Shown here one piece after another: positions 47,980-56,959 of a stretch of 64,000 nucleotides of DNA. Made by a program: the position numbers and the translations under genes. The stretch spans positions 3,472,001-3,536,000 of the forward strand of contig NZ_CP080412.1 in the NCBI RefSeq assembly GCF_019457635.1, read 5' to 3'. The stretch is from Shewanella mangrovisoli. GTDB lineage: Bacteria; Pseudomonadota; Gammaproteobacteria; Enterobacterales; Shewanellaceae. Under the pieces are notes generated by a model. It was not told where the DNA came from, searched no databases, and worked only from the letters and a program-made list of their open reading frames with translations. Position 1 is the first letter of the stretch; every line of letters begins with the position of its first letter.

Positions 47980-48780
47980 TTATAGGAAGATAAATCCACA
48001 TAACACAGCACCGAGGATGAGACGATAAATCACAAATGGCGTCATCCCCATACGGCTGATGATTTTTAAGAAATAGTGAATACACAGATAAGCGGCCACA
48101 AATGAAATCACAGTGCCAAGTGTCAGTGCTTGATAATCAATGGGAAGCGGGCTTTCAGCCAAATCTTTACCCACTAAAATCGCCGCGCCCAAACTGACAG
48201 GCACAGACATCAAGAACGAGAAACGCGCAGCGGCATCGCGGCTAAGGCCTAACATCAGCGCGGCCGTCATCGTCGCGCCCGAGCGTGAAGTACCAGGGAT
48301 TAACGCCAGCGCCTGAGCAAAACCAATTAATAACGCCTTGCGCCAACCCGTTTGATAAACCGTTAAGTCACGGCGCGACATCTTATCTGCCCACCAGAGC
48401 AGCAAACCAAAGACCACTGTCGTCACGGCGATCACGCCGGCGCTGCGTAAATGGGTTTCGATAAAATCTTTGGCGATAAAGCCAAAAAACACTGCGGGTA
48501 AAGTAGCAAGAATGATCCACCAGGCTAACTTACTGTCATAGGAATGCTGACCTTTTACCATGCTGGCAATCCAGGCTTTGAACATGGCCCAGAGTTCATT
48601 ACGAAAATAAATCACTACGGCGAATAATGAGCCCGTGTTCACGGCAACGTCGAAGGATAAGCCTTGATCTTCCCAGCCTAAAAGCTGTGCGGGTAGGATA
48701 AGGTGCGCCGAGCTAGAAATGGGGAGGAACTCTGTTAACCCTTGAATTAACGCTAAAATAATTACCTGAAACGTATCCAT
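47980..48780 (-). CDS. uppP: Undecaprenyl-diphosphatase UppP (BacA)
   Basis: Dephosphorylates undecaprenyl pyrophosphate to recycle the lipid carrier for cell wall and surface polymers; gives bacitracin resistance. Family motifs: [17 protein letters not shown] near residues 14-30 and [18 protein letters not shown] near 158-175, with the catalytic glutamate, serine and arginine. About eight membrane helices. Start ATG 48780 (266 aa) because AGGA lies 6 bases upstream; the open frame reaches 48798. folK ends 18 bases upstream, so co-transcription is likely. Confidence 0.96.
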   Translation of the reverse strand: MDTFQVIILALIQGLTEFLPISSSAHLILPAQLLGWEDQGLSFDVAVNTGSLFAVVIYFRNELWAMFKAWIASMVKGQHSYDSKLAWWIILATLPAVFFGFIAKDFIETHLRSAGVIAVTTVVFGLLLWWADKMSRRDLTVYQTGWRKALLIGFAQALALIPGTSRSGATMTAALMLGLSRDAAARFSFLMSVPVSLGAAILVGKDLAESPLPIDYQALTLGTVISFVAAYLCIHYFLKIISRMGMTPFVIYRLILGAVLCGFIFL

Positions 48781-48798
48781 GACAATCCTATCAATCAA

Positions 48799-49308
48799 TT
48801 AAAAAGTGAGCCCATGAGGCCATTCAAAGGCTATCGGCCACAGCTTTTGCGACGCTTTATCATATTCATCCCACATTACGGCATAGGTTTTCTGCTGCAA
48901 TGGGTGAACCAAATTGGGGGCGATTTCCGCTAAAGGCCAAAGCACAAAAGCATTAGTGACAATTTCGGCGCGGGGAAGTACCACAGGGGTCTGACAAACG
49001 ACCTCATCATAAAGCAATAGGTCAATATCTAAGGTTCTTGGACTAAACTTTTTGGCCCCCACCAACCGGCCGTGATTTTGCTCGATTTGCTTAAACTGCG
49101 CAACTACCTCAGCAATATTCAAGCTCGTTTGTGCACAGGCCACCATGTTTAAAAAGTTAGTGCCATCAAACCCTACGGCTTCACTCTCATACATAGAGGA
49201 AAGTTGCAGTGGACCAAAGTGCTCTCGTAATGACTGCAAGCCCGCCTTTAGATAGCGAGAAGGTTCTATATTACTGCCTAAACTAATGTATATACGTGCC
49301 ATACCCAT
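48799..49308 (-). CDS. folK: 2-amino-4-hydroxy-6-hydroxymethyldihydropteridine diphosphokinase
   Basis: Transfers pyrophosphate to the pterin in folate synthesis. The N-terminal ARIYISLGSNIEPSRYLKAGLQSL and central SPRTLDIDLLLYDE motifs (catalytic D..D metal residues) are diagnostic of FolK. Length 169 aa (or 167 from ATG 49302). It follows folB with a gap of 49 bases on the same strand, so FolB-FolK catalyse successive steps from neighbouring genes. Confidence 0.94.
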   Translation of the reverse strand: MGMARIYISLGSNIEPSRYLKAGLQSLREHFGPLQLSSMYESEAVGFDGTNFLNMVACAQTSLNIAEVVAQFKQIEQNHGRLVGAKKFSPRTLDIDLLLYDEVVCQTPVVLPRAEIVTNAFVLWPLAEIAPNLVHPLQQKTYAVMWDEYDKASQKLWPIAFEWPHGLTF

Positions 49309-49357
49309 GTCCGAACCGTCTGCCTAACTAAGCTAAAACCCGAATCTACAGTAACGA

Positions 49358-49708
49358 TTAGCGTGAGCGTTCAATCTCAACCCCAACGGCAGCAGCCGAA
49401 GGCACCGCGCCGGGTTTCATCACCACGACTTTCACCCAATTGACCTTAAACTCGTTGAGCACACATTCAGCCACTCGCTCGGCAACGGTTTCGATTAACT
49501 CGATGGGCTTTTCGGTGACGAGCTGAGTCAGGCGGTTCGAAACCGTCTCATAGCAGAGCGCGTATTGATAGTCGTCGCTTGCCGCGGCGGCTTTATTGTC
49601 CCAAGCCATGTCAAGATCCAAAAACAGGCTCTGCTGAATTTTCTTTTCCCATTCATAGACGCCAATCACAGTATCAATACGTAATTGTCGAATAAGCACT
49701 TTATCCAT
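49358..49708 (-). CDS. folB: Dihydroneopterin aldolase
   Basis: Converts dihydroneopterin to hydroxymethyldihydropterin and glycolaldehyde, the step before FolK. Family features include IRQLRIDTVIGVYEWEKKIQQSL with the active tyrosine/glutamate region, CYETVSNRLTQLV and PIELIETVAERVAE. Length 116 aa (E. coli 122). It starts the folB-folK-uppP set and is divergent from plsY across about 260 bases. Confidence 0.95.
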   Translation of the reverse strand: MDKVLIRQLRIDTVIGVYEWEKKIQQSLFLDLDMAWDNKAAAASDDYQYALCYETVSNRLTQLVTEKPIELIETVAERVAECVLNEFKVNWVKVVVMKPGAVPSAAAVGVEIERSR

Positions 49709-49969
49709 ACTAATTCCTACTAACTCATACCAATGAGGTCTGATAAGCTAAACGCGATAGAGTCTGTATAATCCGCCGTTCGATGGAACGACTAATTTAC
49801 TTTCTACTCGGACCAATCCGAAGTAGGATAACGCCCAAATGGATTTGTTCGTTCAGAAACTATCGCAACTTGATAAGTCGCGTTATCGCTATCGCTTATG
49901 ACTGAATGCTTGCCAAGAGGCTGTTTAATTGTGGCGCGATAATACCTTAAGACGTGTAAGGAAACCAAT

Positions 49970-50581
49970 GTGAGTCAATTAACACTGACACTTTTGATGA
50001 TTGTGGCCGCCTATTTAGCCGGTTCTGTCTCAAGTGCTGTGCTAGTGTGTAGGATGAGAGGCCTACCCGACCCCAGATTGCAAGGCTCAGGCAACCCCGG
50101 AGCCACTAACGTGCTGCGCATTGGCGGCGCAAGCTCGGCTGCCATGGTGTTATTTTTCGATATGCTTAAGGGCGCCTTACCCACTTATCTAGCCTATTTA
50201 ATGGGAATTGACGCCATATCCCTCGGTTTGATCGCCATCGCCGCCTGTCTTGGCCATATCTATCCGATATTTTTTGGTTTTAAAGGTGGCAAAGGTGTGG
50301 CGACCGCTTTTGGTGCCATGGCGCCGATTGGTGATGACTTAGCCATCTGCTTGATGGCTTCTTGGGTCGTCTTAGTCCTGATCAGTCGCTACTCTTCCCT
50401 CGCGGCTATTATCACCGCCCTACTAGCACCACTTTATACTTGGTGGTTGGATGACAGATTTACGATCCCCGTCGCTATGCTCTCAACCCTGATTATCATC
50501 CGCCATAAAGAAAATATTCAGCGGTTACTGAAAGGCGAAGAGTCTAAGGTGTCACGTAAAAAGCGTCCTAAAACACCTTAG
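49970..50581 (+). CDS. plsY: Acyl-phosphate glycerol-3-phosphate acyltransferase PlsY
   Basis: Makes lysophosphatidate from acyl phosphate and glycerol-3-phosphate, the first step of phospholipid synthesis. A five-helix membrane protein with the motifs [26 protein letters not shown] and a third GHIYPIFF. Length 203 aa (E. coli 205). Start GTG 49970 with AAGGAA 6 bases upstream. plsY-folB divergent order is conserved in gammaproteobacteria. Confidence 0.96.
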   Translation: MSQLTLTLLMIVAAYLAGSVSSAVLVCRMRGLPDPRLQGSGNPGATNVLRIGGASSAAMVLFFDMLKGALPTYLAYLMGIDAISLGLIAIAACLGHIYPIFFGFKGGKGVATAFGAMAPIGDDLAICLMASWVVLVLISRYSSLAAIITALLAPLYTWWLDDRFTIPVAMLSTLIIIRHKENIQRLLKGEESKVSRKKRPKTP

Positions 50582-50620
50582 TCACGCAACGTCATAGTGA
50601 CTAATCCAAGAAAACAATAA

Positions 50621-50650
50621 AAAAAACAGCGCATCATGCGCTGTTTTTTA
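50621..50650. terminator. Bidirectional terminator between plsY and tsaD
   Basis: AAAAAACAGCGCA-TCA-TGCGCTGTTTTTT, a perfect 13-bp stem between two convergent genes. Confidence 0.9.
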
Positions 50651-50675
50651 TTTTGCTGACTTAGCCTGCGATAAC

Positions 50676-51692
50676 TCATGCAACAGGCGGTAAAGTATCG
50701 AGCGGCCATCTCGGCTGACCTTTGACCGCTAAGTCTTCCTGTTGGCCTGCCTTTAAACGCTGCAGTCCAGCGAAGGCAATCATGGCACCATTGTCAGTGC
50801 AAAATTCACCACGAGGATAATAAACTCGGCCACCAATAGAGGTCATCATCTCGGCCAAGGTTTCACGTAAGCGCGTGTTGGCACTCACGCCACCCGCGAT
50901 CACTAAACGGTTATAGCCAGTTTGTTTTAACGCGCGGCGACATTTAATCGCGAGCGTATCGACGACCGCTTCTTCAAAGGCGCGGGCGATGTTTGCGCGG
51001 GTTTGCTCATCATCGGGCTCGGCGGCAATGGTATTGGCGGTAAAAGTTTTAAGCCCTGAGAAACTAAAATCGAGTCCGGGTCTGTCGGTCATTGGCCGTG
51101 GAAATTGATAACCTGCTGGCTCACCTTTGGCGGCCAGTTTTGCAAGCCGTGGACCGCCGGGATAATCAAGCCCCATTAACTTAGCAGTTTTATCAAAGGC
51201 TTCACCGGCGGCGTCATCCACCGACTCACCTAAGACTTCATAAAGGCCGATACCATCGACCTTTACTAACATGGAGTGGCCGCCAGACACTAACAGTGCC
51301 ACAAAGGGAAACTCTGGCGCATCGTCTTCCAGCATTGGCGCCAGCAGATGCCCTTCCATATGGTGCACACCGATGGCGGGTTTATTCCAAGCAAAGGCAA
51401 GTGAGCGGCCAACACAAGCGCCCACTAATAAAGCACCGATAAGACCAGGGCCTTTGGTGTAGGCAATCCCATCTAAATCGGCAATTTCGGTATTGGCATT
51501 TTTCAACGCTTGGCGGATCAGCGGGACAATTTTGCGCACATGGTCGCGGGAAGCCAGTTCAGGCACAACCCCACCATAATCCGCATGCAACTTAACCTGA
51601 CTATATAAAGCATGGGAGAGCAATCCCAGCTTATCGTCATAGACGGCAATACCTGTCTCGTCACAAGATGTCTCAATACCTAGAACCCGCAT
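50676..51692 (-). CDS. tsaD: tRNA N6-adenosine threonylcarbamoyltransferase TsaD
   Basis: Transfers the threonylcarbamoyl group to A37 of tRNAs reading ANN codons. The HxxxH metal motif is H111/H115 ([11 protein letters not shown]). [13 protein letters not shown] at the N-terminus and the ASKH-fold nucleotide motifs ([30 protein letters not shown]) are present. Length 338 aa, as in E. coli. Start ATG 51692. Divergent from the rpsU operon, as in many gammaproteobacteria. Confidence 0.97.
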   Translation of the reverse strand: MRVLGIETSCDETGIAVYDDKLGLLSHALYSQVKLHADYGGVVPELASRDHVRKIVPLIRQALKNANTEIADLDGIAYTKGPGLIGALLVGACVGRSLAFAWNKPAIGVHHMEGHLLAPMLEDDAPEFPFVALLVSGGHSMLVKVDGIGLYEVLGESVDDAAGEAFDKTAKLMGLDYPGGPRLAKLAAKGEPAGYQFPRPMTDRPGLDFSFSGLKTFTANTIAAEPDDEQTRANIARAFEEAVVDTLAIKCRRALKQTGYNRLVIAGGVSANTRLRETLAEMMTSIGGRVYYPRGEFCTDNGAMIAFAGLQRLKAGQQEDLAVKGQPRWPLDTLPPVA

Positions 51693-51805
51693 GGTGCCTC
51701 ATATCCAAATTACCAAAGGGCGCTAATTCTACCTGTATGATGACAATTACTCCAGTCGCCGATCATCATATTCCCGTGGCCAAACCCACCATACAGGATT
51801 AGGGC

Positions 51806-51833
51806 TTTACAAGCCTAGTTGTCTCGGTATAAA
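51806..51833 (+). promoter_or_regulatory. Candidate sigma-70 promoter of the rpsU operon
   Basis: TTTACA (51806-51811), 16-base spacer, TATAAA (51828-51833). Each hexamer matches consensus at 5 of 6 bases. It lies about 75 bases before the rpsU start. Confidence 0.5.
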
Positions 51834-51906
51834 ATTCCGCACCATTTTAAATACACTTGGTTCAAGCAATTGAACCACACAACCTACACCTAAGGGGTGA
51901 TGGCGT

Positions 51907-52122
51907 ATGCCAATTATTAAAGTACGTGAAAACGAACCATTCGACGTAGCTCTGCGTCGTTTCAAGCGCTCTTGTGAAAAAGCTGGTATTTTAGCTGACG
52001 TGCGTGCTCGTGAATTCTACGAGAAGCCAACTACTGCACGTAAGCGCGCTAAAGCAGCTGCAGTTAAACGTTTAGCTAAAAAGCTTTCTCGCGAAAACGC
52101 ACGTCGCGTACGTTTATACTAA
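51907..52122 (+). CDS. rpsU: 30S ribosomal protein S21
   Basis: Small basic subunit protein of 71 aa that supports translation initiation. The sequence [21 protein letters not shown] through the arginine/lysine-rich C-terminus [18 protein letters not shown] is typical. Start ATG 51907 with AGGGGTGA upstream. First gene of the macromolecular synthesis cluster with yqeY, dnaG and rpoD; yqeY begins 6 bases after the stop. Confidence 0.98.
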   Translation: MPIIKVRENEPFDVALRRFKRSCEKAGILADVRAREFYEKPTTARKRAKAAAVKRLAKKLSRENARRVRLY

Positions 52123-52128
52123 TCTCTT

Positions 52129-52572
52129 ATGAGCCTAATTGATCAGCTAAAAGACCATATGAAACAGGCCATGATCGCCAAAGAGAAGGCGAGATTGAGC
52201 ACTATTCGTATGGCACTTGCAGCCATCAAACAGATTGAAGTGGATACCCGCGAACCCCTGAATGATGAGCAGGTTATAGCTGTCTTAACCAAAATGGTGA
52301 AACAACGTCGCGATTCGATTGCTCAATATGAAGCAGCGGGTCGTAGCGAGTTGGCCGCAGCAGAAGCAGAAGAGATTCAAGTTATTGAAACTTTCCTGCC
52401 GACTCCCCTCTCTGAGGCGGAAATTGCCGCGTTCATCGATGCCGCTATTTCTGAAATAGGCGCATCCTCCATGGCGGATATGGGCAAAGTAATGGGAGCA
52501 TTAAAACCTAAAGTTCAAGGACGTGCAGACATGGGCGCTATCGGCGCTATGATCCGTGCAAAATTGCAATAA
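52129..52572 (+). CDS. yqeY: GatB/YqeY domain protein
   Basis: A 147-aa protein equivalent to the tRNA-binding tail domain of amidotransferase subunit GatB. Typical segments are LIDQLKDHMKQAMIAKEKARLSTIRM, VLTKMVKQRRDSIAQYEAAGR and MADMGKVMGALKPKVQGRADM. Its function on its own is not established. Inserted between rpsU and dnaG, as in many gammaproteobacteria and other phyla. Start ATG 52129, 6 bases after rpsU; followed by a hairpin terminator. Confidence 0.93.
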   Translation: MSLIDQLKDHMKQAMIAKEKARLSTIRMALAAIKQIEVDTREPLNDEQVIAVLTKMVKQRRDSIAQYEAAGRSELAAAEAEEIQVIETFLPTPLSEAEIAAFIDAAISEIGASSMADMGKVMGALKPKVQGRADMGAIGAMIRAKLQ

Positions 52573-52590
52573 TTAGCGTTTCAATGTATG

Positions 52591-52619
52591 AACAAGCCGT
52601 GCCTATGCGCGGCTTGTTT
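52591..52619 (+). terminator. Hairpin inside the rpsU-dnaG-rpoD cluster
   Basis: AACAAGCCGTGC/GCGCGGCTTGTT pair over 12 bases (one G-T) with loop CTAT, followed by TGTTT. It lies between yqeY and dnaG, where E. coli has a partial terminator that lowers dnaG expression relative to rpsU. Confidence 0.6.
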
Positions 52620-52655
52620 GTTTAAATTCGCGCAAGGCGAGATTTTAAGCACTCA

Positions 52656-54380
52656 ATGGCAATACCTCGTGATTTTATCAATGAGCTAATCGCTCGCACC
52701 GACATTGTCGAGCTTATCGACCGCAAGGTGCCCTTGAAAAAGGCGGGTAAAAACTACTCGGCCTGTTGTCCTTTTCATAGCGAAAAATCACCTTCGTTTA
52801 CCGTTAGCCGCGATAAACAGTTTTATCATTGTTTTGGCTGCGGTGCCCACGGCAACGCCATCGATTTTGTGATGGAGTACGACAGACTCGACTTTGTCGA
52901 TGCCATAGAAGATCTTGCCGGACAACTGGGCTTAGAAGTCCCAAGGGAACAAGGCACGGGTAAACGCCAAGACGATGGCCTAAGCCGTGATCTATACCAA
53001 TTAATGGAAGAAGCGAGCCGCTTTTTTCAAACTCAGTTAAGACAACACCAAGACAAGCAAAAAGTCATCGACTACCTCGCCTATCGCGGATTATCCGATG
53101 ATATTGTTGAGCATTTTGGGATTGGTTTTGCGCCCGACGGTTGGGATGGCTTATTAAGCCGCTACCGACATAGTCAAGATGCACAGGATAAACTCCTGAC
53201 CGCAGGCATGCTGATCAGCAATGACAGCGGTAAAAGATACGACAGATTCCGTGACCGCCTGATGTTTCCTATTCGCGACCGTCGTGGTCGTGTGATTGGA
53301 TTTGGTGGCAGAGTATTGGGAGATGGCACCCCCAAGTACTTGAATTCGCCAGAAACGCCCATATTTCATAAGGGCAATGAACTCTACGGCCTATACGAGC
53401 TAAAACAACGTCATCGCGATCCCGATAAGGTACTGATTGTCGAAGGCTATATGGACGTAGTCGCCCTCGCCCAATATGGCGTGGATTACGCGGTCGCCTC
53501 CCTAGGCACCTCGACGACGGCTGAACAATTCCAATTGTTGCTGCGTAGTGCCAAGGAAGTGATTTGTTGTTATGACGGCGATAGAGCCGGTAATGAGGCC
53601 GCCTGGCGCGCCTTAGAAACTGCTTTACCCCTACTCAAACCTGGGGACAAAGTGCGTTTTATGTTTTTACCCCAATCTGAAGATCCGGATTCAATGGTTC
53701 GTAAGATAGGTAAAGACGCCTTCGAGCAAATGATGGAAAGTGCCATCACGCTGCCCGAATTTTTGTTTGATACATTAGCGACAAAATTTGGTACCGATAA
53801 AGGTAACTTAGCCAAACAAGCCTTTGGCCTAATTGAAAAAATTCAAGATACTGTGCTGCAAAACCTACTGCTTGAGAACTTAGCTCACAAGTTAGGCATG
53901 AACAGCTCAGACGATATGAAGAAAAAACTGGGTTTTAGTGTCAAACAAACTAAGCCCACAGCATCAACGGGACTCAAAGGACGCGGTACGCCATTGCGAC
54001 TTGCCATCGCCTTGTTAGTACAGCATCCCGAGCTGGGAGTGGGATTATCCCCACAACCGGCATTAAACCATCTGCAAATGCCAGGCATCGACTTGCTGCC
54101 ATTGCTGTTGGAATTAACACGAGAGCATAGGTTAAACAGCGCACAACTACTTGAGCAATTCAGAGACAGCCCCCACAGCGGGACGCTGCATAAATTAGCC
54201 CAATGGGACCATCAAGTGGCGGATGAAAACCTGCTCGAAAAGTTTAAACAGACCCTGGTTTGGTTGAACAATCAATATATTGAGCAACGATATCAGGAAT
54301 TGAGTCTAAAACAGACCCATACTAAGGAAGAGAAGATCCAGCTGCAGAAGCTGATCTCAGTCATGAAAGGACTAAACTGA
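52656..54380 (+). CDS. dnaG: DNA primase DnaG
   Basis: Makes RNA primers for DNA replication. Zinc-binding CHC2 domain at residues 38-65 (CCPFHSEKSPSFTV... FYHCFGCGAHGNA), RNA polymerase core with the Toprim motif VEGYMDVVALAQYG near 270 and DGDRAGNEAAWRALE, and a C-terminal helicase-binding domain. Length 574 aa (E. coli 581). Start ATG 52656. It lies downstream of the hairpin and upstream of rpoD. Confidence 0.97.
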   Translation: MAIPRDFINELIARTDIVELIDRKVPLKKAGKNYSACCPFHSEKSPSFTVSRDKQFYHCFGCGAHGNAIDFVMEYDRLDFVDAIEDLAGQLGLEVPREQGTGKRQDDGLSRDLYQLMEEASRFFQTQLRQHQDKQKVIDYLAYRGLSDDIVEHFGIGFAPDGWDGLLSRYRHSQDAQDKLLTAGMLISNDSGKRYDRFRDRLMFPIRDRRGRVIGFGGRVLGDGTPKYLNSPETPIFHKGNELYGLYELKQRHRDPDKVLIVEGYMDVVALAQYGVDYAVASLGTSTTAEQFQLLLRSAKEVICCYDGDRAGNEAAWRALETALPLLKPGDKVRFMFLPQSEDPDSMVRKIGKDAFEQMMESAITLPEFLFDTLATKFGTDKGNLAKQAFGLIEKIQDTVLQNLLLENLAHKLGMNSSDDMKKKLGFSVKQTKPTASTGLKGRGTPLRLAIALLVQHPELGVGLSPQPALNHLQMPGIDLLPLLLELTREHRLNSAQLLEQFRDSPHSGTLHKLAQWDHQVADENLLEKFKQTLVWLNNQYIEQRYQELSLKQTHTKEEKIQLQKLISVMKGLN

Positions 54381-54515
54381 GGCAAAAATGTCCTCAATCA
54401 GTATCCCAGTGACTAGCACAGGTAAGTGCACATGGCTATAATTGACGATTTGCGCGGCACTTAGCACAAGCTAACTGTCCGTCGTTGTAACAGTTTCCCA
54501 ACTTGGATGATATCT

Positions 54516-56366
54516 ATGGATCATACTCCGCAGTCGCAACTCAAGCTGTTGCTTGCCAAAGGTAAAGAGCAAGGTTACTTAACCTATGCAGAAGTGAACG
54601 ATCACTTACCTGCAGACATGGTCGATTCTGACCAGATCGAAGATATTATCCAGATGATAAATGACATGGGTATTCGGGTGTTCGAAGAAGCACCTGATGC
54701 CGATGACATGATGATGTCGGAAGACAACACAGACGAAGATGCAGCGGAAGAAGCCGCAGCCGCCCTTGCCACAGTAGAAAGTGAGCTAGGCCGCACCACA
54801 GACCCAGTGCGTATGTACATGCGCGAAATGGGTACCGTTGAACTGCTGACCCGTGAAGGCGAAATCGTTATCGCCAAACGCATCGAAGAAGGCATCAACA
54901 CAGTTCAAAGCTCTGTCGCCGAATACCCACAAGCGATCGCCATGATCCTTGAGCAGTACGACCAGTACGAAGCCGACGAACTGCGCCTGTCTGATATTAT
55001 CTCTGGATTTGTTAACCCGGACGAAGAAGACCTAGGTCCAACCGCGACTCATATCGGTTCTGAATTATCGGAAGAAGATCTCGATGATGAAGATGATGAT
55101 GAAGACGACGAAGACGAAGACGGTGACGGCGAAGGTGATGACGATGGCAACAAGGGTCCCGATCCTGAAGAAGCGCGTGAACGCTTTAGCCAATTAAGAA
55201 CCGCCTACGAAAACGCGCTTAAAATCATCGATGCCAAAGGTCGTGAACACCCAGAATCGATTCAAGCACTGTTTGAAATCGGCGAGATTTTCAAAGAGTT
55301 CCGCCTCGTACCTAAGCAATTCGACCGCTTAGTGAAAAGCATGCGCTCTATGATGGACCGCGTGCGCGTTCAAGAGCGTCTACTGATGAAGCTCTGTGTC
55401 GAACAGGCCAAAATGCCGAAGAAGAACTTTGTAAAATTCTTCACCGGTAACGAAACCAATCTAGATTGGTTCGATGCAGAAAAGAACTCAACCAAGCCTT
55501 ATGCCGAAGGCTTAAGAATGGTTGAAGAAGACGTTCAGCGTTGCCGTAGCAAGCTGGCCGCCATCGAAGAAGAAACTGGCTTAGTGATTGCCGCCATTAA
55601 AGATATCAACCGTCGTATGTCAATCGGTGAAGCCAAGGCTCGCCGTGCGAAGAAAGAAATGGTTGAGGCAAACTTACGTCTAGTAATTTCTATCGCGAAG
55701 AAATACACCAACCGTGGTCTGCAATTCTTGGATCTTATCCAAGAAGGTAACATCGGTCTGATGAAGGCTGTTGATAAGTTCGAATACCGTCGTGGTTACA
55801 AGTTCTCGACCTATGCGACTTGGTGGATCCGTCAGGCAATCACCCGCTCAATCGCGGACCAAGCCCGTACGATCCGTATTCCAGTACATATGATCGAAAC
55901 CATCAACAAGCTGAACCGTATCTCTCGCCAAATGCTGCAGGAAATGGGTCGTGAGCCCTCACCTGAAGAACTGGCAGAGCGTATGATGATGCCGGAAGAT
56001 AAGATCCGTAAGGTACTGAAAATCGCTAAAGAACCTATCTCCATGGAAACCCCAATCGGTGACGATGAAGATTCGCATTTAGGTGATTTTATCGAGGATA
56101 CCACCCTCGAATTACCACTGGACAGCGCCACCAGCGAAAGCCTGAAGAGCGCCACCCATGAGGTATTAGCAGGCTTAACGGCCCGTGAAGCAAAAGTACT
56201 GCGTATGCGTTTTGGTATCGACATGAATACCGACCACACGCTGGAAGAAGTGGGTAAACAATTTGACGTAACCCGTGAGCGTATCCGTCAAATCGAGGCG
56301 AAAGCCCTGCGTAAACTGCGCCACCCTTCACGTTCGGAAATCTTAAAGTCGTTCTTAGACGAATAG
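54516..56366 (+). CDS. rpoD: RNA polymerase primary sigma factor RpoD
   Basis: Housekeeping sigma-70. The N-terminus follows E. coli RpoD ([31 protein letters not shown], region 1.1). Regions 1.2 ([16 protein letters not shown]), 2 ([29 protein letters not shown] and [22 protein letters not shown]), 3 and 4 ([30 protein letters not shown]) follow in order. Residues about 186-210 form an almost wholly acidic tract in the variable non-conserved part. Start ATG 54516 (616 aa) with GGATGA 6 bases upstream; ATG 54507 is in frame but has no counterpart in E. coli. Confidence 0.97.
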   Translation: MDHTPQSQLKLLLAKGKEQGYLTYAEVNDHLPADMVDSDQIEDIIQMINDMGIRVFEEAPDADDMMMSEDNTDEDAAEEAAAALATVESELGRTTDPVRMYMREMGTVELLTREGEIVIAKRIEEGINTVQSSVAEYPQAIAMILEQYDQYEADELRLSDIISGFVNPDEEDLGPTATHIGSELSEEDLDDEDDDEDDEDEDGDGEGDDDGNKGPDPEEARERFSQLRTAYENALKIIDAKGREHPESIQALFEIGEIFKEFRLVPKQFDRLVKSMRSMMDRVRVQERLLMKLCVEQAKMPKKNFVKFFTGNETNLDWFDAEKNSTKPYAEGLRMVEEDVQRCRSKLAAIEEETGLVIAAIKDINRRMSIGEAKARRAKKEMVEANLRLVISIAKKYTNRGLQFLDLIQEGNIGLMKAVDKFEYRRGYKFSTYATWWIRQAITRSIADQARTIRIPVHMIETINKLNRISRQMLQEMGREPSPEELAERMMMPEDKIRKVLKIAKEPISMETPIGDDEDSHLGDFIEDTTLELPLDSATSESLKSATHEVLAGLTAREAKVLRMRFGIDMNTDHTLEEVGKQFDVTRERIRQIEAKALRKLRHPSRSEILKSFLDE

Positions 56367-56386
56367 TCAACCGAAGCATCGATTCT

Positions 56387-56410
56387 AAGCCCCGCCTCGC
56401 GGGGCTTTTT
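56387..56410 (+). terminator. Terminator of rpoD
   Basis: AAGCCCCGC-CTC-GCGGGGCTT perfect 9-bp stem followed by TTT. Confidence 0.85.
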
Positions 56411-56591
56411 ATTGCCCCTATTAACATCCCTTAAAATTCATCCTGAATAGCCATTACTAAGCTCTCTTTCAAAATCAAATGGTTAAAAATAACTTCTCCA
56501 TTCAGACGATATGAAATCCAGAAGCCAAAACCACAGTTGATTAACAGATAACCACTTGAATCAATTCGGTGAATTTCATCAAAAAACACGG

Positions 56592-56620
56592 GTGACAAGC
56601 GCAAACAAGCTTAGTATACT
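56592..56620 (+). promoter_or_regulatory. Promoter of the tRNA gene
   Basis: GTGACA (56592-56597), 17-base spacer, TATACT (56615-56620). The tRNA begins 36 bases downstream, as expected for a stable RNA promoter. No G/C discriminator assessment beyond this. Confidence 0.6.
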
Positions 56621-56656
56621 GCCACTCGCTTTAGGTAATGACGATTGCCTTTAGTC

Positions 56657-56733
56657 GGCCCCTTAGCTCAGTTGGTTAGAGCACACGACTCATAATCGTT
56701 AGGTCCACGGTTCAAGTCCGTGAGGGGCCACCA
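56657..56733 (+). tRNA. tRNA-Ile (minor, CAT anticodon, ileX type)
   Basis: Cloverleaf of 77 bases with encoded CCA. Acceptor stem GGCCCCT/AGGGGCC, anticodon CAT at 56691-56693 in the loop ACTCATAA, T-arm GTTCAAGTC. CAT alone could mean tRNA-Met, but the acceptor stem GGCCCC, D-arm TAGCTCAGTTGG and position after rpoD resemble E. coli ileX, whose C34 becomes lysidine (by TilS) to read AUA. I infer tRNA-Ile2. Confidence 0.85.
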
Positions 56734-56744
56734 CCCAATTCAAC

Positions 56745-56775
56745 AAAAAAGCCCATTTCATAATGGGCTTTTTTG
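56745..56775 (+). terminator. Terminator of the tRNA transcript
   Basis: AAAAAAGCCCATT-TCAT-AATGGGCTTTTTT perfect 13-bp stem, 12 bases after the encoded CCA. Confidence 0.9.
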
Positions 56776-56880
56776 TGTCTGTCATCTATCAATACTCACT
56801 CATTCCCACGCACTTCATTTCCGATAACCACTCAAATGTGATTTCGATTTGCCCTTTTAGGCTATTGCTAAAATAAGACC

Positions 56881-56919
56881 AAAAACAAAGGCGCTGAGTG
56901 AAATTCACTTAAGCGCCTT
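56881..56919 (-). terminator. Terminator of the chemoreceptor gene
   Basis: AAGGCGCT/AGCGCCTT stem with an inner AGTGAA/TTCACT stem; on the minus strand it is followed by TTTGTTTTTGG. Confidence 0.8.
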
Positions 56920-56959
56920 GGTGACTTTCCCTTGTGCACGCTGTGCAAGGGTACTCTAT

